Part shown: in pieces, positions 17,401-27,994 of the stretch
Layout of the letters: each line of letters begins with the position of its first letter
How positions within the stretch are numbered: position 1 is the stretch's first letter
Assembly: GCF_020511115.1 (NCBI RefSeq)
Contig: NZ_JAJAVH010000004.1
Location: 310,001-374,000, forward strand
Length of the DNA: 64,000 bases
Reading direction: 5' to 3'
DNA from: Luteimonas panaciterrae
Lineage (GTDB): Bacteria; Pseudomonadota; Gammaproteobacteria; Xanthomonadales; Xanthomonadaceae
Program-made: the position numbers and the translations under genes
The notes under the pieces: model-generated
Database searches by the model: none
Told to the model about the DNA's origin: nothing
What the model saw: the letters and a program-made list of their open reading frames with translations, nothing else

Positions 17401-19425
17401 CGCGCTCAGCACCAGACGGTTGAAACCGTCGTTCTCGGCCCCGCCGCGCCAGATCTGCTCGAAGGCCTCCTCGAAGTTGGCGGCCACCGCATCGACGTCG
17501 AAATCGCGTGCCGACTCGACCTCGAAGTCCTGCAGATATACCGTCTTGCCATCGATCTGCATCGAATACGGATGCTCGGAGATCACGCGCAGCCCCATGT
17601 TCTCCATCATCGGCAATGCGTCGGAGAGCGGGATGTCGTCGTGCCAGCGGTAGAGCTTCAGCCGCAGGTTCTTGTCCGTGCGCTGCAGGCTCTGGGCGAT
17701 GTCCTCGGCGTCCTGCAGCGAGGCGATGCGGCGCACGTCCTCGGCGGCGGCTTCCGGGGTCGTTTCCTGCAGATAGGCAGCCGGCAGCGCGCGACCGTAA
17801 TGCGAGGCCAGCGTCAAACCATTGTGCTCGCCATGGATGCTGATGAGGCGGTCGCGTAGTTCGTCGTAACGGTTGCGCACGATCTCGGCGAGCCCGGCGT
17901 CGAGCGCGGACTGATCGGCCTCGACCTTCGCCCCCGCGCGCGGACGCACGAGCATGTGCAGCTGCGCCAGCGGCGATTCGCCGACCAGCATGTTGCTGTC
18001 GACTTCATCCGCCTGCAATTCGCGCTTGAGCATCGCTTCGATGCGCAGGCGCATGTCCGTGTTGTAACGATCGCGCGGGATGTACGCCAGGATCGAGTAA
18101 TAACGGCCGTAGCGGTCGCGGCGCAGGAACAGCTTGTTGCGCACGCGTTCCTGCAGGCCGAGGATGCCGGTGGCGAGCTGGAACAACTCTTCCTCGCTCG
18201 ACTGGAACAGCTCATCGCGCGGCAGCGTTTCCAGGATGTGCTTGAGCGCCTTGCCGCTATGGCTGTTGGGCTTCAGGCCGGAAGCGCGCATGACGTATTC
18301 GTAGCGCTCGCGCACCAGCGGAATGTCCCACGGGCGGCGGTTGTAGGCGCTGGACGTGAACAGCCCGAGGAAGCGCTGTTCGGCCGACGGCTTGCCCTTG
18401 GCATCGAAGCTGAGCACGCCGATGTAATCCATGTAGCCCGGGCGATGCACGGTGGAACGTGAATTGCTCTTGGTCAGGATCAGCGCGTCAACGGCACCGG
18501 ACTGCGGCATCTTCGAGGCGGCCAGCGTCTTGAGCAGGCGCGCCTTGCCGACTTCCTTGCCGCGCAACAGCCCCAGACCGCTGTCCGGGAGGCTGCGCAA
18601 CACTTCGTCCTTGCCCTGCTTCTCGACGACATATTCGCGATAGCCGAAGAAGGTGAAATGATCGGCGGCGGCCCAGCGCAGGAATTCCTGCGCTTCATGA
18701 CGGCCGGCGTCCGACAACGGCATCCGGCGCGAGCCGACATCGTCGGCGATCGTCAGCATCTTCTGCCGCATCGCATCCCAGTCGGAGACGATCCCACGCA
18801 CGTCATCGAGCACGCCGCGGATCGCCGCTTCGATCTTCGCGCTGTCGGTGGCGGACTGGCGGTCGATCTCCAGGTGCATCATCGACTCGAACTCACCCTC
18901 GCCCACCGCCGTCAGCTTGCCGGCGGCGGTGCGTGTGACCTGCACCATCGGATGGCCCAGCACATGCACGCCGATGCCGTGATCGGCCAGTGCCATCGTC
19001 ACCGAATCGACCAGGAAGGGCATGTCGTCGTTGACGATCTGCAGCACGGTGTGCGGCGATTCCCAGCCGTGCGTCTTCTGCTGCGGATTGAACAGGCGCA
19101 CGTTGGCGACGCCGCGCTTGCGGTTGCTGGCGAAGGCGAGGAAATCGCTGGCCAATGCCGCCCAGCCGTCGGCGCTGTGCTGCGGCAGTTCGTCCTCGCT
19201 CATGCGATGGTAGAAGGCATTGGCGAAGGCGATGGCGATGTCCTGCCCCGCCTTGCCGCCGCCTGCTTTGGCGGCGCGCTTGCGCAGAGCCTGGAAGATG
19301 GGTTCAAGCAGGGCGGGCTTGGACGCAGCTGGCCTGGAGGAAGCCGACTTGGACGAAGCAGATTCGGGCAAAGCTGCGCCGTCGCGATCCGCTTTGCGGC
19401 GCACGGCAGAAGGTTTGGGGCTCAT
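14404..19425 (-). CDS. gdhB: NAD-specific glutamate dehydrogenase, large class
   Basis: A 1673-residue enzyme of the large bacterial NAD-GDH family, oxidising glutamate to 2-oxoglutarate and ammonia. The N-terminal half holds the long ACT-like regulatory modules of this class. The catalytic domain begins near residue 870, marked by RGGLRWSDRREDFRTE and the Lys-rich MVKNTVIVPVGSKGGF. Length is near the family norm of about 1600 residues. It lies 24 bases downstream of an acyl-CoA dehydrogenase gene on the same strand. The product feeds the TCA cycle, whose sucA/sucB/lpd genes are elsewhere in the window. Confidence 0.96.
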   Translation of the reverse strand: MSPKPSAVRRKADRDGAALPESASSKSASSRPAASKPALLEPIFQALRKRAAKAGGGKAGQDIAIAFANAFYHRMSEDELPQHSADGWAALASDFLAFASNRKRGVANVRLFNPQQKTHGWESPHTVLQIVNDDMPFLVDSVTMALADHGIGVHVLGHPMVQVTRTAAGKLTAVGEGEFESMMHLEIDRQSATDSAKIEAAIRGVLDDVRGIVSDWDAMRQKMLTIADDVGSRRMPLSDAGRHEAQEFLRWAAADHFTFFGYREYVVEKQGKDEVLRSLPDSGLGLLRGKEVGKARLLKTLAASKMPQSGAVDALILTKSNSRSTVHRPGYMDYIGVLSFDAKGKPSAEQRFLGLFTSSAYNRRPWDIPLVRERYEYVMRASGLKPNSHSGKALKHILETLPRDELFQSSEEELFQLATGILGLQERVRNKLFLRRDRYGRYYSILAYIPRDRYNTDMRLRIEAMLKRELQADEVDSNMLVGESPLAQLHMLVRPRAGAKVEADQSALDAGLAEIVRNRYDELRDRLISIHGEHNGLTLASHYGRALPAAYLQETTPEAAAEDVRRIASLQDAEDIAQSLQRTDKNLRLKLYRWHDDIPLSDALPMMENMGLRVISEHPYSMQIDGKTVYLQDFEVESARDFDVDAVAANFEEAFEQIWRGGAENDGFNRLVLSASLNWRQVAVLRGYCKYLLQVGVPFSQSYVEETFARYPLLARLLVEMFEARFDPCTGHETPAQIASGVEHFSKQLRALSAGDEDVLKALQPVIDARRNGRNTQYDSVRKALKALLERVSSLDEDRIVRSFMSVIDATLRTGYYQIEMKEKAGYTAPDREYISFKFDSSKVPDLPKPRPYREIFVYGPRVEGVHLRFGPVARGGLRWSDRREDFRTEVLGLVKAQMVKNTVIVPVGSKGGFFVKRPPSGGDRDAALAEGIACYKQFINGLLDITDNLVDGKVVPPKNVVRHDGDDPYLVVAADKGTATFSDIANGIAREHGFWLDDAFASGGSVGYDHKGMGITAKGAWESVKRHFRSLGRDSQTQDFTCVGIGDMSGDVFGNGMLLSKHIRLVAAFDHRHVFLDPNPDAAKSFKERTRMFKLPRSSWDDYDKSLISKGGGVWPRSAKSIPISADVRAALGIEGNVNALSPNELLNAILKAPVDLLWNGGIGTYVKASTESHGEVGDRANNAIRVDGRDLRCKVVGEGGNLGLTQRGRIEAALTSGVLLNTDFIDNSAGVDTSDHEVNIKILLNAQVQAKKLKFEARNELLASMTDEVAALVLNDNYRQNQALSLMERMSVSRLGSKQHFIQTLEAQGLLDRQIEFLPSDAEIAERKARGLGLTRPELSVLLSYSKLVAFQQLLDSDVPEDAYLSKELVRYFPAPLQKKYAKAMEQHRLKREIIATAVTNSTINRMGATFLLRMQEDTGRNPGEVAKAFTITRETLDARDLWAQIDALDGKVAESVQIDALQVIWSLQRSMTRWLLARPGAIPDITAAMERYHDGFRDVRAGENIITASQRPAYEASLRDWREKGVPDDLAGQLSALPYLEACCDIIELARDRKLKPVDIARVHFRLGDALHLPWLLAQIDALPVEGRWHAVARSVLRDELATQQRALVGQVLSIPGNDPDARVKQWLERDDASLRFTLSMLNELAAQKTLDYPTASVAVQRLAQLAVRN

Positions 19426-19449
19426 CTTGGGAGTTCCGTTGATTGCGGC

Positions 19450-20613
19450 TTAGCGCAGTCCAGTTTCATGGCGGGCGATGACGAGACGTTGAATCTCGCT
19501 GGTGCCCTCGTAGATTTCGGTGATCTTGGCGTCGCGGAAATAACGCTCGAGCGGCATTTCCTTCGAATAACCCATGCCGGCGTGAATCTGCACGGCCTGA
19601 TGCGCGATCCACATCGCAGCTTCGGACGCGGTGAGCTTGGCAACAGCCGCCTCGGTGGTGAACCGCTGTCCCTGTCCCTTCAACCAGGCCGCGCGCAGCG
19701 TCAACAGCAGCGACGCGTCCAACTTGCACTTCATGTCGGCGATCTTGGCCTGCGTCATCTGGAAGGCGCCGATCGGCTGGCCGAAGGCCTTGCGCTCGCG
19801 CACGTAGGCGAGTGTGGCCTCGTAGGCGGCGCGGCCGATGCCGATCGCCTGCGAGGCGATGCCGATGCGACCGGCGTCGAGCACGCCCATCGCGATCTTG
19901 AAGCCGTGGCCTTCATCGCCGAGCACTTCGTCCGGCTGCACCACGTAATCGGCGAATTCGATCTCGCAGGTGGCAGAGGCGCGAATGCCGAGCTTGGGCT
20001 CGGTCTTGCCGCGATGGAAGCCGGCGCGGTCGGTGTCGATCAGAAACGCGGTGATGCCGCGCGCGCTCTTCTCGGGATCGGTCATCGCGAACAGCACGAT
20101 GTATTTGGCGACCGGGCCGGAGGTGATCCAGCTCTTCTTGCCGTTGATGATGTAGGTGCCGTCGGCCTGCTTCGCTGCGCGGCAGCGCATGGCGGTGGCA
20201 TCGGAGCCGGACTGCGGCTCGGTCAGCGCGAAGGCACCGATCGCCTTGCCCTCGGCGATCGCACGCACGTACTTCTGCTTCTGCGCTTCGGTGCCGTTGG
20301 TAAGGATGCCGTTGCAGAACAGCGAGTTGTTGACCGACATGATGGTGGAGTGCGCGGCATCGCCAGCGGCCACCTCGACCATCGCCAGGACGTAGCTGAC
20401 CGGGTCCATGCCGGCGCCGCCGTATTCGGCCGGCACTTCGATGCCCATCAGCCCGTTCTCGCCGAGCAGCTTGATGTTCTCGAGCGGGAATTCGCCAGTC
20501 TTGTCGAAATGCTCGGCGCTCGGCGCGATCTTTTCCTGCGCGATGCGTCGGGCCACATCCTGGATCATCAGCTGCTCTTCGGTGAATCCAAACTCCACGT
20601 CGCGCTCCGGCAT
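19450..20613 (-). CDS. Short-chain-type acyl-CoA dehydrogenase
   Basis: FAD-dependent acyl-CoA dehydrogenase of 387 residues. FALTEPQSGSDA marks the FAD-binding middle domain, and the C-terminal EIYEGTSEIQ motif provides the catalytic Glu369 in the position typical of short/medium-chain enzymes. It should oxidise short or branched acyl-CoAs; the exact substrate is not readable. The gene leads a two-gene unit with NAD-glutamate dehydrogenase, which suggests shared expression during amino-acid or fatty-acid catabolism. Confidence 0.92.
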   Translation of the reverse strand: MPERDVEFGFTEEQLMIQDVARRIAQEKIAPSAEHFDKTGEFPLENIKLLGENGLMGIEVPAEYGGAGMDPVSYVLAMVEVAAGDAAHSTIMSVNNSLFCNGILTNGTEAQKQKYVRAIAEGKAIGAFALTEPQSGSDATAMRCRAAKQADGTYIINGKKSWITSGPVAKYIVLFAMTDPEKSARGITAFLIDTDRAGFHRGKTEPKLGIRASATCEIEFADYVVQPDEVLGDEGHGFKIAMGVLDAGRIGIASQAIGIGRAAYEATLAYVRERKAFGQPIGAFQMTQAKIADMKCKLDASLLLTLRAAWLKGQGQRFTTEAAVAKLTASEAAMWIAHQAVQIHAGMGYSKEMPLERYFRDAKITEIYEGTSEIQRLVIARHETGLR

Positions 20614-20927
20614 CGAATCAAGATGCGGAATTGTAGCTGGCGCCGGAAGTCAGAACGAGTGTGCCGGTTCGGAATTCCCGCACTGTCCCGCCTTGTCGAG
20701 ACGGCGGGACGATATCGATAAGCAGGCGCGAATGCCGTGTGTTTCGCGGTGCGAGCGCATCCCCGCTTCGAGTGTCGACCGTCTTCGCCGTGCCGATCGG
20801 TCGTTGTTCGAGATTCATGGTTCGGCGCGATCGGGCGCGGATGAGCCTTGCCGCTTATCCCGCGCGCCCTTGACCGTCCGTGACACCGGCCCCACAATTA
20901 TCTCTATATCGCGATAGGAAGATATTT
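20614..20927. other. Divergent spacer between acyl-CoA dehydrogenase and ArsR-methyltransferase genes
   Basis: About 314 bases without a convincing gene. It holds a hairpin with arms GTCCCGCC/GGCGGGAC at 20685-20710, a nearby TATCGATA at 20713-20720, and a palindrome at 20899-20924 described separately. Short open frames here lack family character. Confidence 0.6.
20899..20924 (+). promoter_or_regulatory. Extended palindrome, putative ArsR-family operator
   Basis: A perfect 10-bp core TATCGCGATA (20907-20916) is flanked by TATCT on the left and AGATA on the right, giving 20 of 26 symmetric positions. It ends four bases before the ATG at 20928 and overlaps the AGGAAG ribosome-binding site. 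Placement and symmetry suit autoregulation by the adjacent ArsR-type protein. Confidence 0.6.
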
Positions 20928-21857
20928 ATGGATCTGGAAGGCTGGTCGTCCCGGCTCAAAGTCCTGGCCGACGCCACGCGGGTGCGGCTGCTGGCACTGC
21001 TGGAAAGCGAGGAGCTCACCGTGGCCGAACTGGCCTCGATCACGCGCCTGGCCCAACCGCGCGTCTCCACCCACCTGGCCAAGCTGAAAGAGGCCGGGCT
21101 GGTGCGCGACCGCCGCGCCGGCGTCTCGGCCTATTACCGCTTCGACGAAACCACGCTCGACCCCGCCCAGCGCGCCCTCTGGCAGGCCCTGTCGACCGGC
21201 AGCGACGATCCGCTGCTGCGCCAGGACGCCGAGCGCGTGCCCGCAGTGCTGGCGACCCGCGCCGCCGATCGCAACTGGGCCGACTCCGTGGCCGGCGACA
21301 TGGAGCGCCATTATTCCCCCGGGCGCACCTGGGAAGCGCTGGCGCGCTCGGCGCTGCCGCTGCTGGAACCGGGCGACGTGCTCGACATCGCCTCCGGCGA
21401 CGGCGTCCTGGCCGAACTGATGGCACCGCATTCGCGCCGCTACGTCTGCGTGGACACCAGCCCGCGCGTGGTGGCGGCGGCCAGCGAGCGCCTGCGCCGT
21501 TTCCGCAACGTCGAGGTGCGCGAGGGCGACATGCACGCCCTGCCCTTCGAGGAGGCCAGTTTCGACCTGGTGGTGCTGATGCACGCCCTCACCTACGCCG
21601 ACAAGCCGGGCCAGGCCGTGGCCGAGGCCGCGCGCGTGCTCAGGCCAGGCGGGCGGTTGCTGCTGTGCAGCCTGGCGCACCACGAACACCGCAGCGCGGT
21701 CGAGGCCTACGGCCACGCCAACCTCGGCTTCACCGAAAAGGAACTGCGCCGCTTCGCCGACAAGGCCGGGGTGCGCACTCTGGAATGCAGCACCGTGACG
21801 CGCGAGAAGCGTCCGCCGCATTTCGAAGTGATTTCGCTGATTGCCAAGAAACCATGA
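20928..21857 (+). CDS. ArsR-family regulator fused to a SAM-dependent methyltransferase
   Basis: A 309-residue two-domain protein. Residues 5-90 form a winged helix of the ArsR type ([14 protein letters not shown], then [19 protein letters not shown]), without obvious metal-site cysteines in the recognition helix. Residues 125-309 form a class I methyltransferase with the SAM motif DIASGDG (153-159) and a later [10 protein letters not shown] strand. It is encoded just before metH, so sensing SAM or S-adenosylhomocysteine to control the methionine cycle is a reasonable inference. ArsR-type regulators of methionine genes are known (SahR group). The start at 20928 has the better ribosome-binding site. 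Confidence 0.85.
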   Translation: MDLEGWSSRLKVLADATRVRLLALLESEELTVAELASITRLAQPRVSTHLAKLKEAGLVRDRRAGVSAYYRFDETTLDPAQRALWQALSTGSDDPLLRQDAERVPAVLATRAADRNWADSVAGDMERHYSPGRTWEALARSALPLLEPGDVLDIASGDGVLAELMAPHSRRYVCVDTSPRVVAAASERLRRFRNVEVREGDMHALPFEEASFDLVVLMHALTYADKPGQAVAEAARVLRPGGRLLLCSLAHHEHRSAVEAYGHANLGFTEKELRRFADKAGVRTLECSTVTREKRPPHFEVISLIAKKP

Positions 21858-21891
21858 TCACGCAAACCATGATCCGGATGGAGCAAGCCCG

Positions 21892-22989
21892 ATGAAAACG
21901 CTTCCCTGGTTGAACCCGCAACGCGTCGCCGCCCTGCAACGCGCGTTGACCGAACGCATCCTGATCATCGATGGCGCCATGGGCACCATGATCCAGCGCC
22001 ATAAGCTGGAGGAAGACGACTACCGCGGCGAGCGTTTCGTCGACGGCTACGACAGCGCACGGCCGCAGGAAGCCCACGTCCACGGCGCGAACTGCGGCCA
22101 TGACCTGAAGGGCAACAACGATCTGCTGCTGCTCACACGTCCGGACATCATCGGCGGCATCCACACCGAATACCTGGAAGCCGGCGCGGATTTCATCGAA
22201 ACCAACACCTTCAACGCCACCACCGTCAGCCAGGCCGACTATCACCTCGAGCACATCGTCTACGAGTTGAACAAGGCGGGCGCGCAACTGGCGCGACAGT
22301 GCTGCGATGCAGTCGAAGCGAAGACGCCCGAAAAGCCGCGCTTCGTGATCGGCGTGCTCGGCCCGACCAGCCGCACGGCATCGATCAGCCCAGACGTCAA
22401 CGATCCGGGTTTCCGCAACACCAACTTCGACGAATTGCGCATCGCCTACCGCGAAGCCGCCGACGGTCTGATCGACGGCGGTGCCGACACGCTGATGGTG
22501 GAAACCATCTTCGACACACTCAACGCCAAGGCGGCGCTGTTCGCGATCGAGGAAGCCTTCGAAGCACGTGGCGCGCGGCTGCCGGTGATGATCTCCGGCA
22601 CCATCACCGATGCCTCGGGGCGCACTCTGTCGGGCCAGACGGCCGAGGCGTTCTATGCGTCCGTTTCGCATTCGCGGCCGTTGTCGGTGGGCCTCAACTG
22701 CGCGCTCGGCGCGAAGGACCTGCGTCCGCATGTGGAAACGCTGGCGACGATCGCCGACGCCTACGTCAGCGCGCACCCCAACGCCGGCCTGCCCAACGCA
22801 TTCGGCGAATACGACGAAACGCCGGAGGACATGGCGACCACGCTGCGCGAGTTCGCCACCTCCGGGTTGCTCAACCTGGTTGGCGGCTGCTGCGGCACCA
22901 CGCCCGCGCACATCCGCGCGATCGCGGAGGCCGTACATGGCATCACGCCGCGTTCGCTGCCCGTGGCGACACTGGCGGATGCGGCCTGA
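21892..22989 (+). CDS. metH: Methionine synthase, N-terminal homocysteine-binding module
   Basis: A 365-residue homocysteine methyltransferase domain corresponding to the first module of cobalamin-dependent Met[14 protein letters not shown] opens the barrel; zinc-binding cysteines occur in GLNCALG and GGCCGTTP. The other MetH modules are on a separate gene starting at 23688, so the enzyme is split. The start at 21892 follows a GGAG site; the frame is open 51 bases further up but without homology. Transcribed behind the ArsR-methyltransferase gene. Confidence 0.93.
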   Translation: MKTLPWLNPQRVAALQRALTERILIIDGAMGTMIQRHKLEEDDYRGERFVDGYDSARPQEAHVHGANCGHDLKGNNDLLLLTRPDIIGGIHTEYLEAGADFIETNTFNATTVSQADYHLEHIVYELNKAGAQLARQCCDAVEAKTPEKPRFVIGVLGPTSRTASISPDVNDPGFRNTNFDELRIAYREAADGLIDGGADTLMVETIFDTLNAKAALFAIEEAFEARGARLPVMISGTITDASGRTLSGQTAEAFYASVSHSRPLSVGLNCALGAKDLRPHVETLATIADAYVSAHPNAGLPNAFGEYDETPEDMATTLREFATSGLLNLVGGCCGTTPAHIRAIAEAVHGITPRSLPVATLADAA

Positions 22990-22997
22990 CCGCGTCT

Positions 22998-23072
22998 TGA
23001 TGGAAGCACGACTGATAAAAGCACGATTGATGAAGGCACGATTGATGACAGCGCGATTGATGAAGGCAGCGA
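22998..23072 (+). repeat. Five 15-bp tandem units between metH halves
   Basis: Units start at 22998, 23013, 23028, 23043 and 23058; the consensus is TGATGAAGGCACGAT. The last unit is partly diverged. Because 15 is a multiple of three, one frame reads through as a pentapeptide repeat. Confidence 0.8.
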
Positions 23073-23080
23073 ACGCATGA
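23000..23080 (+). CDS. Possible 26-residue repeat-built leader peptide
   Basis: An ATG ten bases after the metH-N stop opens a frame made almost wholly of the 15-bp repeat, giving repeated ARLMK-like pentapeptides, basic and hydrophobic. Its TGA overlaps the ATG of the next gene (ATGA at 23077-23080), the usual sign of coupled translation. There is no strong ribosome-binding site of its own, though reinitiation from the metH-N stop is possible. Whether the peptide is made is unknown; it may only be a spacer grown by repeat expansion. Confidence 0.3.
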   Translation: MEARLIKARLMKARLMTARLMKAANA

Positions 23081-23676
23081 GGATTCTGATCGTCGGCGCC
23101 GGCGGCACGCTCGGTCGTGCAGTCGATGCCGAATTGTCCGACGGGCACGAGATCCTGCGCGCTGGGCGCAGCAGCGGCGACTACAAGATCGATCTGCGCG
23201 ATGACGCCAGCGTCACCGCGCTGTTCGCCGCCACCGGCAAGGTCGATGCCATCGTCGCCACCACCGGCAACGTCCATTTCGGCCCGCTTGCCGAGATGAC
23301 GTCGGCGCAATTCGACACCGGCTTGCAGGACAAGCTGCTCGGCCAGGTACGGCTTGCGTTGATCGGCCAGCACCACCTCAACGACAACGGTTCGATCACC
23401 CTCACCACCGGCATCCTCACCGAGGAACCGATCCGCCAGGGCGTGAACGCCACCGCGGTCAACAATGCCGTCGAAGGCTTTGCGCGCGCCGCCGCCTGTG
23501 AACTCGGCCGTGGTCTGCGCATCAATGTGGTCAGCCCGAACGCGTTGCAGGAATCCTGGGACGCCTACCGCGATTTCTTCCCCGGTTTCGAACCGGTTCC
23601 GGCGGCACGCGCCGCGCTGGCGTATCGCCGCAGCGTGGAAGGCGTGGAAAGCGGCCGCGTCTACAAGGTCTGGTAA
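23077..23676 (+). CDS. Atypical short-chain dehydrogenase/reductase lacking YxxxK
   Basis: A 199-residue Rossmann protein with the nucleotide-binding [10 protein letters not shown] at residues 7-16 and an [13 protein letters not shown] segment like the SDR NAG region. The helix aligned to the SDR active site reads [12 protein letters not shown], so the usual Tyr and Lys of YxxxK are not there. It may bind NAD(P) without classical SDR chemistry, or use other residues. It sits between the two halves of metH with an ATGA overlap upstream and 11 bases to the next gene, hence surely co-transcribed. Confidence 0.8.
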   Translation: MRILIVGAGGTLGRAVDAELSDGHEILRAGRSSGDYKIDLRDDASVTALFAATGKVDAIVATTGNVHFGPLAEMTSAQFDTGLQDKLLGQVRLALIGQHHLNDNGSITLTTGILTEEPIRQGVNATAVNNAVEGFARAAACELGRGLRINVVSPNALQESWDAYRDFFPGFEPVPAARAALAYRRSVEGVESGRVYKVW

Positions 23677-23687
23677 GCGATATCGGA

Positions 23688-26399
<2,712 letters not shown>

Positions 26400-26418
26400 G
26401 CACGCAGGCTTCCGCACG

Positions 26419-27237
26419 ATGAAGGACCACATCGTCTTCTCCCACGCCAATGGCTTCCCGGCGCCGATCTATCGCCGGTTGTTCGAGGCGTGGGCGCCGG
26501 AATTCGAGATCTCCGCCATCGATCGTTACGGCCACGATCTGCACTACCCCGTCAGCCGGGGTTGGCCGCGTCTGGTCGATCAGCTGTGCGAACACGCGCA
26601 GGCGGTTGAGACGCGAGGTAGCCGTCTATGGCTGGTCGGTCATTCGCTTGGCGGATACCTGAGCCTGCTGGCCGCGCGCAGGCTTGGCGACAAGGTGTCC
26701 GGCATCGTGCTGCTGGATTCTCCGCTGATCGCCGGTTTCAGTGCGCGTCTGCTCAAGTTCGGCCGCTGGAGCGGGCTCGATCGGCACTTCATCCCGCTCG
26801 AGCAGACTTTGCAGAGGCGTACGCATTGGCCCGATGTCGATGCCGTCCATGCGCATTACGCCGTCAAACCCGGTTTCGCCGCGTGGGATTCGCGCGTGCT
26901 GCGCGACTACGCGGAGCTTGGCACCGTCGCCACAGCCCAGGGGCGCGAGCTGCTGTTCGACCGGAACGTCGAATACCAGATCTATCGCAGCATCCCGAGC
27001 AGTAGCGTGGTCGCGGCGGCCTCGCATCTGACGATCCCGGTATCGTTCATCGCCGGCACCCGCTCGCGCGAGATGCGCCAGACTGGCCTGCGTGCGACCA
27101 AGCGTCTGGTCGGCGATCGGCTGGCATGGATCGAGGGCAGCCATCTGTTCCCGATGGAAAGCCCCGAACGCAGCGCCGCTCTCGTGAACGAAATGATCTC
27201 GGCCATGCGGACTTCAAGCATGGCCGCCGCGGCATGA
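26419..27237 (+). CDS. Alpha/beta-hydrolase fold protein
   Basis: A 272-residue alpha/beta hydrolase. The N-terminal VFSHANGFP contains the oxyanion-hole region, GHSLGG has the nucleophile Ser76, and EGSHLFPME holds the probable catalytic His near the C-terminus. Substrate unknown; members with HANGFP starts are generic esterase-like enzymes. It begins 19 bases after metH in the same direction. Confidence 0.82.
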   Translation: MKDHIVFSHANGFPAPIYRRLFEAWAPEFEISAIDRYGHDLHYPVSRGWPRLVDQLCEHAQAVETRGSRLWLVGHSLGGYLSLLAARRLGDKVSGIVLLDSPLIAGFSARLLKFGRWSGLDRHFIPLEQTLQRRTHWPDVDAVHAHYAVKPGFAAWDSRVLRDYAELGTVATAQGRELLFDRNVEYQIYRSIPSSSVVAAASHLTIPVSFIAGTRSREMRQTGLRATKRLVGDRLAWIEGSHLFPMESPERSAALVNEMISAMRTSSMAAAA

Positions 27238-27257
27238 GCCCTCGTTGAGGTCCGCGC

Positions 27258-27947
27258 ATGGAATCGCAAACCGGCAACGCCGCTTTCCTCGAAAAACATG
27301 CCGCGCCCGGCCGCATCGGCCTGTGCGCTGGCAGCGACCTCACCAGCAAGATGATCCGCAAGGCGCAGGCGCCGCTGACCGCCGATGGTCATCGCAGCCA
27401 GTGGTCGCATGTCTTCATCTTCAACGAACGCCGTGTCGATGGGCATTGGTGGGTGATCGAGTCGGATCTGGATTTTCGTTACAGACAGATCCGCGTCGGC
27501 GTGCAGGAGAATCGTCTCAACCGCTATTTCGACGCGGAGAAGTTCCCGAACGTCGCCGTGCTCGACTTCGGCCTCGATCCCGACCAGATGCTGAAGGTGC
27601 AAACCGCAGCCCTGGAACTGCTGGCGGGCCTGCCGAGCTATTCGATCAGCGAACTGGCGGGCACGGTGATGGCGATGTACAGCCGCCGCCTGCGCCGGCG
27701 CAAGAATCTGCTGGAAAAGGATGGCGCCGTGTTCTGCTCGGCCATGGTGCAACACTGCTACGCAGCCGCAGGCATCGAATTCATTCCCGGCGTCCATGAC
27801 AAGAACATCGCACCGCACGACATCATCGATTCCGAAGTGCCGCATCAAAGCCATAGTCTGATCCGGGATCTGGGAGTCTCGCACCTGCGGCAATTGGCGC
27901 ACCAGACCGCGGAACTGCTGGAAACGCCGATCGAGAATCTGTTTTGA
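27258..27947 (+). CDS. YiiX-like permuted papain-fold (NlpC/P60 superfamily) protein
   Basis: A 229-residue protein resembling the YiiX/YebB circularly permuted papain-fold group. The His motif comes early (SQWSHVFIF, about residues 47-55) and the Cys motif late (AVFCSAMVQHCY, about 156-167), the order expected for a permuted catalytic site. GRIGLCAGSDLTSKMIRKAQ at the N-terminus is also typical. These are predicted amidases or acyl hydrolases on lipids or peptides. No signal peptide is seen. It closes the metH-region plus-strand run. Confidence 0.65.
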   Translation: MESQTGNAAFLEKHAAPGRIGLCAGSDLTSKMIRKAQAPLTADGHRSQWSHVFIFNERRVDGHWWVIESDLDFRYRQIRVGVQENRLNRYFDAEKFPNVAVLDFGLDPDQMLKVQTAALELLAGLPSYSISELAGTVMAMYSRRLRRRKNLLEKDGAVFCSAMVQHCYAAAGIEFIPGVHDKNIAPHDIIDSEVPHQSHSLIRDLGVSHLRQLAHQTAELLETPIENLF

Positions 27948-27950
27948 CGA

Positions 27951-27985
27951 CCGGAGCGGACGGGCTCCCGCCCGCCCGCTCCCGG
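27951..27985. terminator. Hairpin between convergent genes
   Basis: A GC-rich imperfect stem of about 13 pairs: CCGG, AGCGG and CGGG on the left pair with CCCG, CCGCT and CCGG on the right around a CTCCCG loop. It starts three bases after the YiiX-like gene and ends nine bases before the stop of the convergent beta-helix gene, so it could stop transcription both ways. No T-tract. Confidence 0.6.
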
Positions 27986-27994
27986 ACATGCCGC

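Noticed and set aside
20655..20710. tRNA-like GTGCCGGTTCGGAATTCC stretch with a hairpin
   Set aside because: No acceptor stem or anticodon arm can be drawn; kept only as a spacer hairpin.
16204..20721. Long plus-strand open frames opposite NAD-glutamate dehydrogenase and acyl-CoA dehydrogenase
   Set aside because: Same antisense effect; no ribosome-binding sites or recognisable motifs.
22998..23072. Tandem repeats considered as a CRISPR array
   Set aside because: Units are 15 bp, directly adjacent without spacers, and no cas genes are present.
23678..23685. CGATATCG before the C-terminal metH gene as a second ArsR-type operator
   Set aside because: Shares only a short TATCG-like word with the 20899 palindrome and lies inside a tightly packed operon junction.
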